Source: Intestinimonas massiliensis (ex Afouda et al. 2020) (GTDB taxonomy: Bacteria; Bacillota; Clostridia; Oscillospirales; Oscillospiraceae). From it: a stretch of 64,000 nt of DNA. The position numbers and the translations under genes were made by a program. The stretch is taken from the NCBI RefSeq assembly GCF_900626285.1, contig NZ_LR131148.1, positions 334,891 through 398,890 on the forward strand, read 5' to 3'. Below, one piece after another: positions 26,970 through 33,629 of this stretch. The first letter of the stretch is position 1; each line of letters starts with the position of its first letter. Below the pieces are notes generated by a model. That model did not search any database, was not told the origin of the DNA, and worked only from the letters and a program-made list of their open reading frames with translations.

Positions 26970-27472
26970 TGAACGAAAAGTTTATAGACCAATTGTGCGA
27001 AATAATTGCAAAAATTAGCGGCAGCCAACTTGCGGAGCAGGCACGTTTCGTGCTGCAGAAGATATCATTTTCCGCTTCGGACGCATCCTTTGCAAAAGGA
27101 ATCAGCTATCTGGAGGAAGCGGCCGCGTCTGCCGAGAAGTATGGGATGTCTCTGCCGGTCACAGCATATTCAGCGGATTTTTTCAGTGCGGCAGAAGGTT
27201 TCATTACGCAGGCAGGCAATCAGCTTGGATTTATGACCATGACCGAAAGCGGAAAAATCTATCCCATGACCGGGATCTACTGGATGACCGCCAACGGGAC
27301 AGACACCTTTTACGTCGTTAAAATAGAGGAGCATGACAGCTTGACAGCCTTGTTTGCCGACATCGCAGACGCTATCCGGTCTGTGTCCGGCGGCACCGAT
27401 CCCATCGTGGCGGACCGGTTCCCGGATGCGATCCGAAAACTGGGGTCCGGGCAACAGGAGGTGATTGTATGA
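26969..27472 (+). CDS. tail-associated protein of unknown function
   Basis: A 167-residue protein overlapping the fibre gene stop. The N-terminal 100 residues are helical without known motif. The last 40 (FADIADAIRSVSGGTDPIVADRFPDAI) follow the pattern of a short C-terminal repeat seen on many phage tail and baseplate proteins (ADAIR-K-G--DPI---FPDAI). It lies between fibre and endolysin and could be a tip or fibre accessory protein. Confidence 0.65.
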   Translation: MNEKFIDQLCEIIAKISGSQLAEQARFVLQKISFSASDASFAKGISYLEEAAASAEKYGMSLPVTAYSADFFSAAEGFITQAGNQLGFMTMTESGKIYPMTGIYWMTANGTDTFYVVKIEEHDSLTALFADIADAIRSVSGGTDPIVADRFPDAIRKLGSGQQEVIV

Positions 27473-28911
27473 AGTGTATGGCATCTATTCCGCTGGAACG
27501 GATCAGCCGGCTGTCTATTGCAGTGACTAACTGCCGCAGGACCTTGGAGCAGGTCAAAGCGGAGACCGGCGCAGACTATATCCTCAACGGCGGCATGTGG
27601 AACGGTGACGGCTCACCCTGTAGGGGGCTGAAGGTGGCCGGCAAGCTGCTGTCTGCCACCCCTTGGGGAGATCTGGCGGGCTATGGCTGGGACACGCCGC
27701 AGGATCTTACCCAGACCACAGCATGGCAGGAATTCGACAATTATATCGCCACCTCTCCGTTGATCGTGGACGGCAAGCGGTTGGCAAAACTGCCCTACGA
27801 CAGCGCCCAGGGCGGAGCCCGGCCCCGGAGCGCCATGGGCATCGTGGGCAGCTCACTGCTCCTGTACTGCACCAATTCCGCCATGACGCCGGAGCAGCTC
27901 AGTGACGAGCTGGCCGACCGGGGATGCAGCTCGGCCATGATGCTGGACAGCGGCACCTCCAGCCAGTGCGACTTTGACGGGGATCAGATCCAGGGAGGAA
28001 AACGGCCTCACAACTGGATCTGTGTGTGGGTCAAAAAAGAGGCGGCACCTGAGCCGCCGGAAAGCGAGGAGAGTATGGGAAAGTACAGAGTGACCCCATC
28101 CGTGGGCCTGAACATCCGCAGCGGCCCCGGGACAAACTACGACAAGGCGGGCGCCTATTCCTGCGGCACTGTGGTGGAGATCCTGGCCATCCAGGAGGGC
28201 TGGGGGCAGACCGGCAAGGGGTGGGTGTCCATGGCCTATCTGGAGCCTGTGGAGGCCGTCCAGCGGGTCACGGATACCGGCATAGTCATCCAGGTGGACT
28301 GCATCCCCAAGGGCCGGAAAAACCGGCCCGGCGGAACGAATCCGGATGACGCGATCACCATTCATGAGACAGGCAACGATGCCAAGGGGGCGGACGCCGC
28401 CGCTCATGCCTCCTGGCTCAAGAGTGACGATGCGGCCGGGAAGTACATCAGCTACCACTACACCGTGGATGACCACGCCATTGTCCAGCACCTGCCGGAC
28501 AGTGAGACATCCTATCACGCTGGTGATGGCGCCAACGGACCCGGCAATACCACCAGCATCGGCATCGAGATCTGTGTCAACGAGGACGGGGACTTTGAGC
28601 GGGCCAAGGCCAACGCGGCTTCCCTGGTGCGCCTGCTGATGGCGGAGCATGGCATCCCGCTGGACAAGGTGGTGCAGCACAACCACTGGAACGGCAAGGA
28701 CTGCCCCAAGACCATCCGGGCCACCCCAGGCGGCTGGGAGGCCTTCCTGGACCTGTGCGATCCGGAGCAGACTGAGCTGGAGGCAGCTGTGGATACCCTG
28801 GCCGAGGCCGGGGTGCTGACTGCCGTGGACTACTGGAAGGGAGATTCCTACTCCAGCAGCAACGTCCACGCCCTGATCAAGAGCATGGCCGCCTATGTGC
28901 GGGGAAAGTGA
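27469..28911 (+). CDS. bifunctional endolysin: phosphodiester glycosidase, SH3 and amidase domains
   Basis: A 480-residue lytic protein. Residues about 30-195 match the phosphodiester glycosidase family (NAGPA, PF09992): LNGGMWNGDG, RPRSAMGIV and SAMMLDSGTSSQ. Residues about 205-260 are a bacterial SH3 domain (VGLNIRSGPGTNYDK). Residues about 275-425 are an N-acetylmuramoyl-L-alanine amidase (Amidase_2): zinc ligands in TIHETGN, SYHYTVDD and HNHWNGKDCP. The C-terminal 50 residues may bind the cell wall. No signal peptide, so release depends on the holin that follows. It overlaps the upstream gene (ATGA at 27469-27472). Confidence 0.9.
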   Translation: MKCMASIPLERISRLSIAVTNCRRTLEQVKAETGADYILNGGMWNGDGSPCRGLKVAGKLLSATPWGDLAGYGWDTPQDLTQTTAWQEFDNYIATSPLIVDGKRLAKLPYDSAQGGARPRSAMGIVGSSLLLYCTNSAMTPEQLSDELADRGCSSAMMLDSGTSSQCDFDGDQIQGGKRPHNWICVWVKKEAAPEPPESEESMGKYRVTPSVGLNIRSGPGTNYDKAGAYSCGTVVEILAIQEGWGQTGKGWVSMAYLEPVEAVQRVTDTGIVIQVDCIPKGRKNRPGGTNPDDAITIHETGNDAKGADAAAHASWLKSDDAAGKYISYHYTVDDHAIVQHLPDSETSYHAGDGANGPGNTTSIGIEICVNEDGDFERAKANAASLVRLLMAEHGIPLDKVVQHNHWNGKDCPKTIRATPGGWEAFLDLCDPEQTELEAAVDTLAEAGVLTAVDYWKGDSYSSSNVHALIKSMAAYVRGK

Positions 28912-28915
28912 GGGG

Positions 28916-29392
28916 ATGGACATGGAGCACATCAATGCCTTTAAAGCGGCCGTCGCCGCTATCTGCGCTGCCCTGACCGCCCTGTGGGGCTGGTTCGGCT
29001 GGGTGGTAGTGGCCTGGGTATGCTTCATGGTGATCGACTATATCACCGGCTCTGCTGCCGCTCTGCGGGCAGGGGAGTGGTCCAGCAAAAGTGCCCGGGA
29101 CGGCATCTGGCACAAGCTGGGCAGTATCGTGGCCGTCATCGTGGCAGCCGTTCTGGATGTGGTGATCGGCCACCTGCTGGCAAACGTGCCCGGCGTGGAG
29201 CTGCCCTTTACCTACACTGTGCTGCTTGGCCCCCTGGTGGTGGTATGGTACATCCTAACCGAGGCGGGCTCAATTATTGAGAACGCCGGCGCCCTGGGTG
29301 CCCCCATCCCCGCGTGGCTGACCAAGATGATCGCCGCCCTGGAATCCAAAGTGGATGATGCAGGGGATGCCGTGTCAGGAAAAGAAAAGTGA
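28916..29392 (+). CDS. phage holin
   Basis: A 158-residue membrane protein of the phage holin family 4 (PF05105) type: an N-terminal segment (IDYITGSAAALRAGEWSSKSARDGI is the family signature, preceded by WGWFGWVVVAWVCFMV), then two further membrane segments and a charged C-terminus. It makes the membrane holes through which the endolysin reaches the wall. GAGGGG precedes the ATGs at 28916 and 28922; either can serve. It is the last gene before attR. Confidence 0.9.
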   Translation: MDMEHINAFKAAVAAICAALTALWGWFGWVVVAWVCFMVIDYITGSAAALRAGEWSSKSARDGIWHKLGSIVAVIVAAVLDVVIGHLLANVPGVELPFTYTVLLGPLVVVWYILTEAGSIIENAGALGAPIPAWLTKMIAALESKVDDAGDAVSGKEK

Positions 29393-29407
29393 ATATAAAA
29401 GACGCCA

Positions 29408-29439
29408 TATCTTCCTCTTTGCAGGAATCGTAGATCTTC
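29408..29439. other. attR: right attachment site of the intervening element
   Basis: On the plus strand the element half-site TATCTTCC (29408-29415) leads to the shared TC (29416-29417), then the chromosomal half-site, whose outer arm is ATCGTAGATCTTC (29427-29439). The minus-strand form of that arm, GAAGATCTACGAT, matches the left chromosomal arm at 12 of 13 positions. Confidence 0.85.
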
Positions 29440-29513
29440 TTAGTGTGTATGCAGACGGCCTCCCGGATACAAGCGGTATCCTGCACGGGGCCGGGCATAA
29501 CCTTCTCAGGCAT
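29416..29513 (-). pseudogene. 5' part of the split Cys-rich gene
   Basis: An ATG (29513) with the strong site TAGGAGG opens a frame reading MPEKVMPGPVQDTACIREA ... KKIYDSCK, 32 codons, before the crossover dinucleotide. Beyond it the frame enters element DNA and ends after a further stretch of foreign residues. Fused to 18821-18081 it gives KIYDSCKDKDCIEDLR, in frame across the join. In this uncharacterised Clostridia family, as I recall it, the join region is conserved as one continuous stretch, which supports the reconstruction. The promoter and start remain on this side, so a truncated product may be made. Confidence 0.9.
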
Positions 29514-29598
29514 TGCAATACCTCCTAGCAGATATTGAAAGGGAAACCCTTCCGCTCCATTCTATGTGCGCCCGGCCGGTTGGTGCCCGAAGGAAGTC

Positions 29599-29632
29599 AA
29601 AAAGAGGGACGGCCGCAGCCGCCCCTCTTTTT
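29599..29632. terminator. bidirectional terminator
   Basis: AAAAAGAGGG...CGGC and GCCG...CCCTCTTTTT form a long stem with one bulge on each side, flanked by A and T runs. On the minus strand it ends the transcript of the small gene at 29672-29848 before the split gene begins. Confidence 0.85.
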
Positions 29633-29671
29633 ATCAAAGAAACTATGAGACGGCCCGGCGCCTGTTTGCTG

Positions 29672-29848
29672 TCAATTCTTGTTTTCGGAGTGGTAGACCT
29701 TCATGTGAGGGCCGGAGGTACCGGCGATGATGGGATTTGCCTTTTCCTTCCCCTGCTTGGCTCTGCCCTGGAGTTCAGGAACGGGAGCAAGCTCATTGCG
29801 GGGCTGGGTGTGGGTCCGGTCCGGACGCGCCATGCCTTGTTTGGCCAT
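29672..29848 (-). CDS. small basic protein, chromosomal copy
   Basis: A 58-residue protein starting MAKQGMARPDRTHTQPRN and ending HMKVYHSENKN, preceded by TTGAGGTGATTCT. It is a close paralogue of the element-borne protein at 25088-25348: the coding sequences match over about 150 bp with scattered, mostly silent differences, and the upstream site is also alike. It stands 160 bp outside attR on the strand of the interrupted gene. Function unknown; no motif beyond a Pro/Gly-rich, probably disordered chain. Confidence 0.75.
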   Translation of the reverse strand: MAKQGMARPDRTHTQPRNELAPVPELQGRAKQGKEKANPIIAGTSGPHMKVYHSENKN

Positions 29849-29900
29849 AGAATCACCTCAACAGGCAGTATTCCCCGGGAAAGCGAAAACGATTCGGTTC

Positions 29901-30578
29901 TCAGGCGCCGCGGCGCGGCTCTGTCCGGCGGCGGAGCAGGTCGGAGAGGATCAGAACCGCGCAGCACACCAGCAGCACCACGCCGATCAGAATGGAACAG
30001 TTGCGGAAAAATATTTCCGGCATGACCAGAATGATCTGGTCGGTGGCCGGGTCAAAAAGCCAGTTGTCTTTGCCCGGGAAGAAGATGGCGTGGAACACGG
30101 TAAAAGCCCGATCAAAGTCCAGGGCGGCCAGCGCGCCTACCACCAGCACCAGACCGGCAGCCAGGATGCCCGCCCAGAAGCCGGGCCCGCGGCCCAGAAA
30201 GCGGTGGAAGCGGAGCTTTCCCCGCAGCCGGAGGATCAGAAGCACGGCGCAGACCACGGCTGTGACGGCCAGTACTGCGAAGTCCACCAGGAACAGCACC
30301 CGCACGTCGGCAAAGTGGCTGCGGCCCGATTCCGACCAGGCCAGCTGACCGGTGCCGAAGGGCTTACCCAGCACGCAGAAGTCCAGCACTTCGTCGTAGG
30401 CCTCCCGGATCACTTCCTCCGACCAGCCGGTGCGCTCCGGCAGCTCCAGGGCGTTGATCTGTACATAGTAGAAGGGGCGGAACAGAATGGGCACGGCGAT
30501 GGAGAAGCTCAGCACCAGCAGGGCCAGAGCCGCCGCGCACAGCAGGGAGGCGGGTTTGGAACCTTTCATATCAGTCAC
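29901..30578 (-). CDS. TIGR01906 family integral membrane protein
   Basis: A 225-residue protein with about five membrane segments and a long loop after the first (INALELPERTGWSEEVIREAYDEVLDF). The loop motif, together with HFADVRVLF and DFDRAFTVFHAIFFPGKDNWLFDPATDQI, is typical of the TIGR01906 membrane family (lactobacilli and Clostridia), of unknown function. A GTG start at 30578 overlaps the previous gene by eight bases; an ATG at 30569 is the alternative. Last gene of a three-gene minus-strand unit. Confidence 0.88.
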   Translation of the reverse strand: MTDMKGSKPASLLCAAALALLVLSFSIAVPILFRPFYYVQINALELPERTGWSEEVIREAYDEVLDFCVLGKPFGTGQLAWSESGRSHFADVRVLFLVDFAVLAVTAVVCAVLLILRLRGKLRFHRFLGRGPGFWAGILAAGLVLVVGALAALDFDRAFTVFHAIFFPGKDNWLFDPATDQIILVMPEIFFRNCSILIGVVLLVCCAVLILSDLLRRRTEPRRGA

Positions 30579-31230
30579 ACAACTTTCCGGCAGAGAGAGT
30601 AATGAGCACCTGGGAGGGGAGGTAGAACAGCCACATACCCACCCGGGCGAAGGGGAGCAGGGAGAGAACCGCCGCCTGCGGCAGCACGGAGGACAGGTTG
30701 CTCAGTCCTACGCACAGATCGCAGCCCATGAACAGAAGAAGCCCCAGGGCAAACACCCGGCCCCGCCGCCCCAGGGAGAGACAAGCAATGAAGTTGGCGG
30801 CCAGCTGGGAGAAGTAGAACAGTGTCAGGGCGGTAAGCCCATTTAAGGCTCCCAGAGCAGCCCCTGCGATCAGCAGGAGGGCGGTCAGGCCGATCCGGAG
30901 CAGCAGGCGGAGGGCCAGAGGGCGGCTGCCTGCCCGGTGGATCCGGGCCAGGTAGAGCAGCTGCACCACACAGAAGGCGGCCACCCCGGCCCCGTACCAG
31001 CGGTCCAGCACCAGCAGAAACAGGTCGGCCAGCAGGGTGAAGGCCAGGGCCGTACAGGTCAGCTTCCCGTCCAGATTCCCGGCGGACCCCAGGGACCAGA
31101 AAAAGCACAGCAGGATGGAGAGGTATTTGAGAGGAACGTCCCAACCGGTGCCCGGCAGGAAGAGGTCCAGCCCCAGGAAGGCGGCGTAGAGCACGGCCTG
31201 GGCGGCAAGGAAGAGATGAGGTTTCTTCAT
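30571..31230 (-). CDS. YhhN/lysoplasmalogenase-like membrane protein (tentative)
   Basis: A 219-residue protein with about eight hydrophobic segments, starting MKKPHLFLAAQAVLYAAFLG. The pattern LKYLSILLCFFW ... FTLLADLFLLVLDRWYGAGV ... CVVQLLYLARI resembles the YhhN (TMEM86) family, whose eukaryotic members cleave lysoplasmalogen; plasmalogens are common in anaerobic Clostridia, so the role is plausible but unproven. The ATG overlaps the upstream DedA-like stop (ATGA), which fixes the start. Confidence 0.6.
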   Translation of the reverse strand: MKKPHLFLAAQAVLYAAFLGLDLFLPGTGWDVPLKYLSILLCFFWSLGSAGNLDGKLTCTALAFTLLADLFLLVLDRWYGAGVAAFCVVQLLYLARIHRAGSRPLALRLLLRIGLTALLLIAGAALGALNGLTALTLFYFSQLAANFIACLSLGRRGRVFALGLLLFMGCDLCVGLSNLSSVLPQAAVLSLLPFARVGMWLFYLPSQVLITLSAGKLCD

Positions 31231-31901
31231 TTTTTCAAGCGCTCCAGCAGCCAGTTTTCCCACCGATCCCCATACTTCAGGCACACCAGAAATACGGCGA
31301 TTCCGCCAACGGCCAGCAGTGCCATAGCCCATAGTGGGATAGACAGGGCGGAGCCCCCAAGGGCGCAGGCCACCAGCAGGCCCCAGGGTCGGGTGAGCAG
31401 TGCGATGATGAGGAAGCGGCGGAAGGGGATCGTGGTAAGACCGGCCAGAATACAGATCAGGTCGTCGGGGAAGAAGGGAAAGAGAAAGACCAGGGCCAGG
31501 AATACGTCCTGCTTGCGCCGGATGATCTCCAGATAGCGTCCGGTGACCGACTGGCTGACCATGCGGTCCACAAAGGACTGGCCCAGGTATCTGGCCAACA
31601 GAAAGACCAGCACGGAGCCCAGCACCACTGCCGCCCAGGTCAGCAGGAAGGAGACCCAGGTGCCGAACAGCACCCCGCCCGCCAGGGCGGTGATGTTGCT
31701 GGGGATGGGGGCCAGCAGGACGGAGAGAAACTGGATCAGAAAGAAACACAGGTGGGTATAGGGCGCAAAGCGCTGGATATAGTCCCGCATGGCCTGCTGG
31801 GAGGTGAGAGCGTCGAAGAAGCCGCTCCTCCAGAGCAGCGTCCCGCTGCCCAACAGCAGCAGAACGACCGCCAGCAGCACAAGCCAACCTTTCCGTTTCA
31901 T
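31227..31901 (-). CDS. DedA/TVP38-TMEM64 family membrane protein
   Basis: A 224-residue protein starting MKRKGWLVLLAVVLLLLG, with GGAGACG upstream. It carries the VTT (SNARE-associated) domain: LAPIPSNITALAGGVLFG, GSVLVFLLARYLGQSFVDR and FPFFPDDLICILAGLT, the proline- and Gly-rich re-entrant loops of the superfamily. Recent work on other members links them to lipid scrambling or undecaprenyl phosphate recycling. It heads the three-gene membrane-protein operon ending at 29901. Confidence 0.88.
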   Translation of the reverse strand: MKRKGWLVLLAVVLLLLGSGTLLWRSGFFDALTSQQAMRDYIQRFAPYTHLCFFLIQFLSVLLAPIPSNITALAGGVLFGTWVSFLLTWAAVVLGSVLVFLLARYLGQSFVDRMVSQSVTGRYLEIIRRKQDVFLALVFLFPFFPDDLICILAGLTTIPFRRFLIIALLTRPWGLLVACALGGSALSIPLWAMALLAVGGIAVFLVCLKYGDRWENWLLERLKK

Positions 31902-32031
31902 CGTTTTTCGTCTCCATGTCATATGAAAAATCAAAAGGGGCCGGATGGCAACCACCCGGCCCCACTCTAACAGGCTACCATGTTTTGGGCCTGTATTCCA
32001 GTGGAATTTTATTAAGATTTTACTCTATAAC

Positions 32032-32056
32032 AAAAAATCCACACCCTCCGGTGTGG
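32032..32056 (-). terminator. terminator of the 28-residue peptide gene
   Basis: CCACACC pairs with GGTGTGG around a 4-nt loop, followed on the minus strand by A and TTTTTT, 16 nt after the small gene's stop codon. Confidence 0.85.
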
Positions 32057-32072
32057 CTTCTGTCCGAACTTG

Positions 32073-32159
32073 TCAGCGCTCGCTGTATACAACAGATTCA
32101 TCGCTGCCGAAGATCAGCTCATCCACATCGGAAATATCAACTCCGTTCAGAATGATCAT
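32073..32159 (-). CDS. 28-residue acidic peptide gene
   Basis: Codes for MIILNGVDISDVDELIFGSD followed by ESVVYSER. It has a full set of expression signals: a near-consensus promoter (32192-32220), GGGAGG nine bases before the ATG at 32159 (a second ATG at 32165 is too close), and an intrinsic terminator. The peptide is acidic, with no cysteine and no membrane segment. The hydrophobic start and acidic middle could form a short helix that binds a partner protein. I know no family for it. It stands alone between the DedA-like gene and an unrelated small frame. Confidence 0.65.
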   Translation of the reverse strand: MIILNGVDISDVDELIFGSDESVVYSER

Positions 32160-32191
32160 GCACATCCACCTCCCTTATCTTGATTGAAACC

Positions 32192-32220
32192 AGTATAGCA
32201 CAGGTTAATTGAAAATGCAA
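32192..32220 (-). promoter_or_regulatory. promoter of the 28-residue peptide gene
   Basis: Minus strand -35 TTGCAT (32220-32215), 17-bp spacer, -10 TATACT (32197-32192). Transcription would begin near 32185, close to the ribosome binding site. Confidence 0.8.
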
Positions 32221-32267
32221 GAGAAAGTTGTAATACTTGCATAATAAATTTGTAGAGGAATGGTAAA

Positions 32268-32299
32268 GAAAAAATCCGGACCGCAGGACAGCGGCCCGG
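32268..32299 (-). terminator. intrinsic terminator (minus strand)
   Basis: CCGGGCCGC pairs with GCGGTCCGG (one mismatch) around a 6-nt loop, followed by ATTTTTTC on the minus strand. Confidence 0.75.
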
Positions 32300-32309
32300 A
32301 CAGATAAAA

Positions 32310-32432
32310 TCAGAACGGAATTCCCAATAACGCCAGGATTTTCGGAACCCAATAGGGCTTGTCCATCAGGAGGGGATGGCTTTCATTGGCGAACTCCAGA
32401 CACACGCTCTGCAACTCGTGGTGTATGGTCAT
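32310..32432 (-). CDS. possible 40-residue peptide
   Basis: A frame reading MTIHHELQSVCLEFANESHP ending in KILALLGIPF, with its stop 11 bp before an intrinsic terminator. No clear ribosome binding site is visible, and a GC-rich hairpin (32452-32470) stands upstream. The terminator shows that something is transcribed toward it. The C-terminal half is hydrophobic. It could be a real short gene, or the transcript could be non-coding; evidence is thin. Confidence 0.3.
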   Translation of the reverse strand: MTIHHELQSVCLEFANESHPLLMDKPYWVPKILALLGIPF

Positions 32433-32648
32433 GCCGGTCAGGGTGGGGAGAGGCCGCCGGTTCGGCGGCCTGGTTTCTGGCCCGGCTGCCACTGCTTTGC
32501 ATGTGTTTGTCTGATTTGCGTGGATATGCAAAATACAAATTGCAGTTCGCCGCCTGAAGGCGGAAATTTTGCAACACCACCATTTCCACCACCCAAACCG
32601 TCAAAACCGGCTGTTTTTAAGCATGTCAAGCGTGGCAAGACAGAAAGC

Positions 32649-32694
32649 AAAAAGCCCTGAAAGTACTGATTTTTCAATACTTTCAGGGCTTTTT
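32649..32694. terminator. bidirectional terminator beside tRNA-Gly
   Basis: AAAAAGCCCTGAAAGTA and TACTTTCAGGGCTTTTT form a 17-bp perfect stem with a 12-nt loop, eight bases downstream of the tRNA 3' end on the minus strand. Confidence 0.93.
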
Positions 32695-32701
32695 CGTGTG
32701 G

Positions 32702-32772
32702 AGCAGGTAAGGAGAATCGAACTCCCATATTCAGCTTGGGAAGCTGACGTTCTACCACTGAACTATACCTGC
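32702..32772 (-). tRNA. tRNA-Gly (anticodon CCC)
   Basis: The minus strand folds into a full cloverleaf of 71 nt: acceptor GCAGGTA/TACCTGC, D arm GTTC-AGTGGTA-GAAC, anticodon stem TCAGC/GCTGA with loop TTCCCAA (anticodon CCC), and T arm GGGAG-TTCGATT-CTCCT. The discriminator base is T and CCA is not encoded. It reads GGG codons. Confidence 0.96.
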
Positions 32773-32866
32773 ATTGATTGGGCCAACTGACTGAAAAATT
32801 ATAGCATGGATCATCTTGTATTGCAAGTGTTTTTTTGTGCCCTATAAAAAGTCGCGGAGGATTCCC

Positions 32867-32895
32867 TTGCAAAATGGCGAAAGACATGGTAATAT
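32867..32895 (+). promoter_or_regulatory. promoter of the TetR gene
   Basis: -35 TTGCAA (32867-32872), 17-bp spacer, -10 TAATAT (32890-32895). A second TATAAT lies further on (32913-32918) without a good -35. Confidence 0.6.
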
Positions 32896-32945
32896 GATAA
32901 CTAAACCAAGGGTATAATTTTTGAATCGGAAAGGCTGGAATTACG

Positions 32946-33581
32946 ATGAGCAAAAAGCAGGCGCTGACGGAATTTCATCGCGGCTCCATCCTGGCGGCAG
33001 CTGAGCGGCTGTTCGCGGAAAAGGGTACAGAAAAGACCACGATGGACGACATTGCCCGGGAGGCGGAGTACAGCAAGGCCACGCTGTATGTGTACTTCCA
33101 GAGCAAGGAGGAGATCATCAACGCCATTTTGCTCAGCGGCATCGTGCTGCTGAAGCGGAAGCTGCATGAGGCCATTGAGAGCCACCAGGACTGGTTCCAA
33201 GCCTATGATGCGGTGTGCCGGGTGATCGTGCGGTTTTATGATGAAAACCCCACGGCCTATGACGCGGCCACAGGCGTGATGCCTCTGTCCCAGGCCTCGG
33301 AGGAGATACAGAAGGGGCAGGCGGATATCATCCGGGTGACCGGCGAGATCGATGAGGAGATGGCCGCCTTCCTGCTCCGCGGCGTGGAGGAGGGCGTGGT
33401 GCGCACCAAGCTGCCCCCCATGGAGACGGTGCTGCTCTTCTGGTCCGCCCTGTCGGGGATCATCCATACGGCGGAATTCCGGGCGGATCATCTCCAGCGC
33501 ACACTGGGGCTGAGCCGGGAGGAATATCTGGTCCACGGCTCCCGGCTGCTGCTGGACGCGCTGGTCAGGACCGGACAATAA
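32946..33581 (+). CDS. TetR/AcrR family transcriptional regulator
   Basis: A 211-residue repressor with an N-terminal DNA-binding domain (residues about 10-57: GSILAAAERLFAEKGTEKTT, then MDDIAREAEYSKATLYVYF), and a helical ligand-binding C-terminal domain of normal length. It probably binds a small hydrophobic ligand. No transporter or enzyme is adjacent on its strand: it has its own promoter and a strong terminator, so its target is not evident. The ATG at 32946 follows AAAGGCTGG at usable spacing. Confidence 0.93.
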   Translation: MSKKQALTEFHRGSILAAAERLFAEKGTEKTTMDDIAREAEYSKATLYVYFQSKEEIINAILLSGIVLLKRKLHEAIESHQDWFQAYDAVCRVIVRFYDENPTAYDAATGVMPLSQASEEIQKGQADIIRVTGEIDEEMAAFLLRGVEEGVVRTKLPPMETVLLFWSALSGIIHTAEFRADHLQRTLGLSREEYLVHGSRLLLDALVRTGQ

Positions 33582-33584
33582 ACA

Positions 33585-33628
33585 AAAAAAGCGGGGCCGC
33601 CCCTGTCAGGGGCGGCCCCGCTTTTTTG
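33585..33628. terminator. bidirectional terminator between tetR and clpE-like genes
   Basis: AAAAAAAGCGGGGCCGCCCC and GGGGCGGCCCCGCTTTTTT form a very long stem around TGTCA; the A and T runs serve both strands. Confidence 0.95.
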
Positions 33629-33629
33629 C

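Larger units (their letters stand above)
18820..29417. mobile_element. 10.6-kb serine-recombinase prophage remnant or domesticated intervening element
   Basis: The element is bounded by attL (18820-18821) and attR (29416-29417) and lies inside a conserved gene. From left to right it carries the recombinase, a Pro/Thr-rich surface protein, an Ltp-type lipoprotein, a decayed repressor region, a small phage protein, a replication protein, a DnaB helicase, small minus-strand genes, a collagen-like fibre, a tail-associated protein, a two-enzyme endolysin and a holin. Terminase, portal, capsid, tail tube and tape measure are absent, so it cannot make virions by itself. Excision would release a circle of 10,596 bp. 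It may be a deletion derivative, a satellite, or an element kept for controlled excision. Confidence 0.9.

Noticed and set aside
30571..31965. A single 464-codon membrane protein gene
   Set aside because: Its first half is an off-frame reading of the DedA-like gene; the real gene starts at ATG 31230, overlapping the DedA-like stop.
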